Source: CAYRLZ01 sp964425275 (lineage in GTDB: Bacteria; Hydrothermota; Tepidihabitantia; Tepidihabitantales; JBDRVQ01). From it: a DNA stretch of 16,826 nucleotides. Of this stretch, positions 14,873 to 16,826 are shown piece by piece. The stretch covers positions 1 through 16,826 of the forward strand of contig CAYRLZ010000083.1 of assembly GCA_964425275.1 (NCBI GenBank). The letters are read 5' to 3'. Positions within the stretch are counted from its first letter, which is position 1. Every line of letters begins with the position of its first letter. The position numbers and the translations under genes were made by a program. The notes below the pieces were generated by a model. That model saw only the letters and a list, made by a program, of their open reading frames with translations. It did not search any database and was not told where the DNA came from.

Positions 14873-15940
14873 ATGTTAAATATTGAAAATCAACGGTGGC
14901 AAAAAGGGAAAATACCGGTCTTGGGTAATAATCCTTGCGCTTCAATCTTAGATTGTATTGGGAATACCCCACTCCTTGAGATGAATGTCCAATATGAGAA
15001 TGAGACCTGGCATTTCTTCGCCAAATTAGAATTTATGAACCCGACCGGTAGTGTGAAAGACCGGATTGCCAAATACCTAATTGAGCAGGCAGAAAAACGA
15101 GGTGAGTTAAAATCGGATTCGGTCATTGTTGAGGCAACGAGTGGTAATACCGGTATTAGTTTGGCAATGGTCGCCGCTGTAAAAGGTTACAAAGTAATCA
15201 TCGTTATGCCTGAGCATATGAGCCGGGAGCGAATAAAGATTATGAACAATTTGGGAGCCGAGATTTGTCTGACACCCACCGAAGGAGGATTTACTTTGGC
15301 CCGTGTCAAGGCCGAGCGTATCGCGGCGCAAAACCCCCAGGTTTTCCTTCCCCGCCAGTTTCAAAATCCGGACAATACGGAGTGCCACTATAAGACAACC
15401 GGCCGGGAAATTGTGGAGCAGATGGGTAAGAGAGAAATTGATGCCTTTGTTGCCGGTGTCGGAACCGGCGGCACTCTGATGGGAGTTGGCCAGCGATTGC
15501 GCGAAGTAAATCCGTCCAGTAAACTGATTGCGGTTGAACCGGCTGAAGCGGCCGTCATTACTGGTTCTGCGGCCGCGACCGTAAATCTTTTGCCTCACAA
15601 AATTGTCGGTATCGGTGACGGATTTATCCCGGAGTTATTGGATGTGAATAAATTGGACTGGACCGAGGTGATAAAAAGCGATGAGGCAGTAGAAATGGCA
15701 AAGGAAATCGGTCGCCGGTATGGGATGATGGTTGGTATCTCTTCCGGGGCAAATGTTTTAGCCACCATCAATGTCCTTAAAAAATTGGGTAAGTCTTGTA
15801 ATGTAGTAACTATTTTTCCTGACCGCGCGGAACGATACTTTTCTACCGACCTCTATGAGAGTTCAAGAGAGGCAATAATCCGACAATGCTGGAGAAATTG
15901 TGAAAACCATTTTTGTGAAATTAAAACCCAAATCGCTTAA
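14873..15940 (+). CDS. cysK: cysteine synthase (O-acetylserine sulfhydrylase)
   Basis: 355-residue fold-type II PLP enzyme that joins sulfide with O-acetylserine (or a related activated serine) to give cysteine. Visible: PLP lysine K62 in NPTGSVKDR, the substrate loop TSGNTG (89-94), the PLP phosphate-binding GTGGT (197-201), and GISSGAN with S291 as the likely PLP ring-nitrogen contact. It is longer than typical CysK (about 310). An extra ~25 residues precede the DCIGNTPLL motif, and a C-terminal tail holds three cysteines (CWRNCENHFC). No serine acetyltransferase lies nearby. CysM or a cystathionine beta-synthase catalytic core are alternatives, since family motifs alone do not fix the acceptor. 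No separate Shine-Dalgarno sequence supports the start; the promoter does. Confidence 0.9.
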   Translation: MLNIENQRWQKGKIPVLGNNPCASILDCIGNTPLLEMNVQYENETWHFFAKLEFMNPTGSVKDRIAKYLIEQAEKRGELKSDSVIVEATSGNTGISLAMVAAVKGYKVIIVMPEHMSRERIKIMNNLGAEICLTPTEGGFTLARVKAERIAAQNPQVFLPRQFQNPDNTECHYKTTGREIVEQMGKREIDAFVAGVGTGGTLMGVGQRLREVNPSSKLIAVEPAEAAVITGSAAATVNLLPHKIVGIGDGFIPELLDVNKLDWTEVIKSDEAVEMAKEIGRRYGMMVGISSGANVLATINVLKKLGKSCNVVTIFPDRAERYFSTDLYESSREAIIRQCWRNCENHFCEIKTQIA

Positions 15941-16031
15941 TTTGTGGCAGGGCGCTACATACCGCTTCGCGTCAGGAATCTAAACCTCTCTTTCCAATAG
16001 ACACCATCCCTAAAAAACCGTGCAAAAATAA

Positions 16032-16059
16032 TTGACTTTTGGAAAACTTTCGGTAAAAT
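16032..16059 (+). promoter_or_regulatory. promoter of the small membrane protein gene
   Basis: TTGACT (16032-16037), 16 bases, TAAAAT (16054-16059). The predicted leader of about 34 bases contains AGGAGG, in contrast to the leaderless promoters elsewhere in the window. Confidence 0.6.
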
Positions 16060-16099
16060 TTACGATAAGTATAAAGATAAAAAAATTTAGGAGGTAGAT

Positions 16100-16465
16100 A
16101 TGAATATATTAGTTTCCAGCGTCGTAATGCATCATCCAGTCGGGATGATTTTAATTGCCTTAAGTTTTATGGCTTGTGGTATCTGCTATGTCATCCCAAC
16201 TGTTTCCGCCCTGCTCGTCGGTGTGATAAGGCGATATAAATGGAAGAGTGAACCGGAAAGTGGCTGGCTTAATCTTTTACTCCTTGGGGCGGCGATTTTC
16301 GGAGTGGTTGACCATCTGTGGAATGGCGAACTTTTTCTCATCGGTCCAAATCTCTGGAAAGATATCGCATTAGGGGTTGTGATTACCTTAGCGACCTTTG
16401 GCTTTTGGGGAATAATCGTAGTTTTATATAAGACCAAAAGAAAGACAGCGGAAAAAAAGATATAA
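16100..16465 (+). CDS. small membrane protein of unknown function
   Basis: 121 residues. The start is firm: AGGAGG (16089-16094) lies 5 bases before the ATG. Hydrophobic stretches at about 14-42 (long enough for one or two passes), 56-71 and 87-110 predict three or four membrane helices. Basic segments RRYKWK and KTKRKTAEKK probably face the cytoplasm. Two adjacent histidines (11-12) and a membrane-edge DH (71-72) could be ligands but this is speculation. I do not recognise the family. It stands alone between cysK and the second polypyrimidine repeat, with its own promoter and the strongest ribosome-binding site in the window, which suggests high expression. Confidence 0.75.
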   Translation: MNILVSSVVMHHPVGMILIALSFMACGICYVIPTVSALLVGVIRRYKWKSEPESGWLNLLLLGAAIFGVVDHLWNGELFLIGPNLWKDIALGVVITLATFGFWGIIVVLYKTKRKTAEKKI

Positions 16466-16596
16466 AAATTTTACTTCCTTTTAAGTTTCACTTAGCCCGA
16501 GCCGCTGAACGAATAGCGCTCCATTCCTCTCCGTTCCAGGACTTAGGATAGGAAAGAAAATAGAACATAGAATAGGGCATTTAATACCATCCCCCA

Positions 16597-16826
16597 TAGG
16601 AGTAAGGGAGAGATACAGGGAAAGGCACAGGGATAGGATTAGAGAGCCTATTAGAAAGAGATAGAGAAGGGGAGAGAGAAAGGGGAAGAGAAGGCGGCAG
16701 GGAAAGGGGTTAAGGAAGGGATAGAGTAAGGGACAGAGTAAGAGACCCAGTAAGGCATTAAGTAAGGGGTAGGGTAAGGCATAGAGGGGGCGATACCCTA
16801 AAATCAAAGAAAAATCCGATAAGTCC
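16597..16826. repeat. polypurine 12-bp tandem repeat element, copy 2 (inverted)
   Basis: Inverted copy of the element at 1831-2145, here with the purine-rich strand on plus. AGTAAG recurs exactly every 12 bases at 16725, 16737, 16749 and 16761, and as GGTAAG at 16773. The head sequence (CGATACCCTAAAATCAA and beyond) lies at the right end and runs to the window edge, so the element may extend further. By eye, identity to copy 1 is about 85% over the head and first seven units; copy 1 has two extra 12-base units. The 108-codon minus-strand frame here is regarded as an artefact of the repeat. Confidence 0.9.

Noticed and set aside
15107..15598. 163-codon minus-strand frame inside cysteine synthase
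   Set aside because: Opposite-strand shadow of a gene with clear catalytic motifs.
16481..16807. 108-codon minus-strand frame
   Set aside because: The leucine-rich part is the 12-bp repeat read as four-codon units; the rest has no supporting signal.
1831..16826. The inverted repeat pair as the ends of a 15-kb transposon or integrative element
   Set aside because: No transposase, integrase or mobilisation gene lies between them, the enclosed genes are mostly housekeeping, and identity of roughly 80-85% with unit-number differences is too low for functional terminal repeats.
1..16826. CRISPR array, tRNA, rRNA or riboswitch
   Set aside because: No regularly spaced direct repeats with unique spacers, no tRNA-like cloverleaf with TTCRA arm, and no recognisable rRNA or riboswitch core were seen. 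The 12-bp repeats have no spacers.

Overview
The window most likely comes from an uncultured Gram-negative-type bacterium of moderate GC. Two large exported beta-propeller proteins end in C-terminal domains resembling those that direct type IX-like secretion (the Por secretion tail type). Together with abundant palindromic intergenic repeats, this suggests a candidate phylum such as WOR-3/Stahlbacteria or a relative. That placement is inference from style; there is no rRNA gene in the window to settle it.

Layout. Positions 1-105 are the tail of an unknown gene. A secreted six-Asp-box (sialidase-fold) protein follows (313-1701), then a clear intrinsic terminator. Next comes a gene-free stretch of almost 1 kb (1702-2695). 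It holds a polypyrimidine repeat made of 12-bp units (1831-2145), a branched palindrome (2248-2309) and other small inverted repeats. A copper-type P1B ATPase with a fused YHS domain occupies 2696-5146. On the minus strand, a parA-parB pair (6931-5331) is divergent from ftsY (7017-7871). A minus-strand block then runs from 14791 down to 7876: flavin reductase-like protein, endonuclease V, a decayed gene region, an LVIVD-repeat propeller broken by one frameshift, chromate transporter chrA, and an all-HEAT-repeat protein. Cysteine synthase (14873-15940) and a small membrane protein (16100-16465) are on the plus strand. The window ends in a second, inverted copy of the polypyrimidine repeat (16597-16826).

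How it fits together. This is mostly a chromosomal housekeeping region (chromosome segregation, SRP receptor, cysteine synthesis, DNA repair) mixed with metal and oxyanion export and two exported propeller proteins. Most genes have their own promoter. Only parA-parB shows tight translational coupling, through an ATGA overlap.

The most notable signals are: (1) the two inverted copies of a roughly 230-300 bp element built from 12-bp units with a conserved head sequence; (2) a recurrent promoter layout in which the -10 box lies only 5-7 bases before the start codon, predicting leaderless mRNAs, whereas operon-internal parB and the small membrane protein have strong Shine-Dalgarno sequences; (3) two reading-frame breaks, each repaired by one extra G in a GGGG run; and (4) small palindromes, one inside the ATPase gene. 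No dedicated defence system, CRISPR array, transposase, tRNA or rRNA was found.
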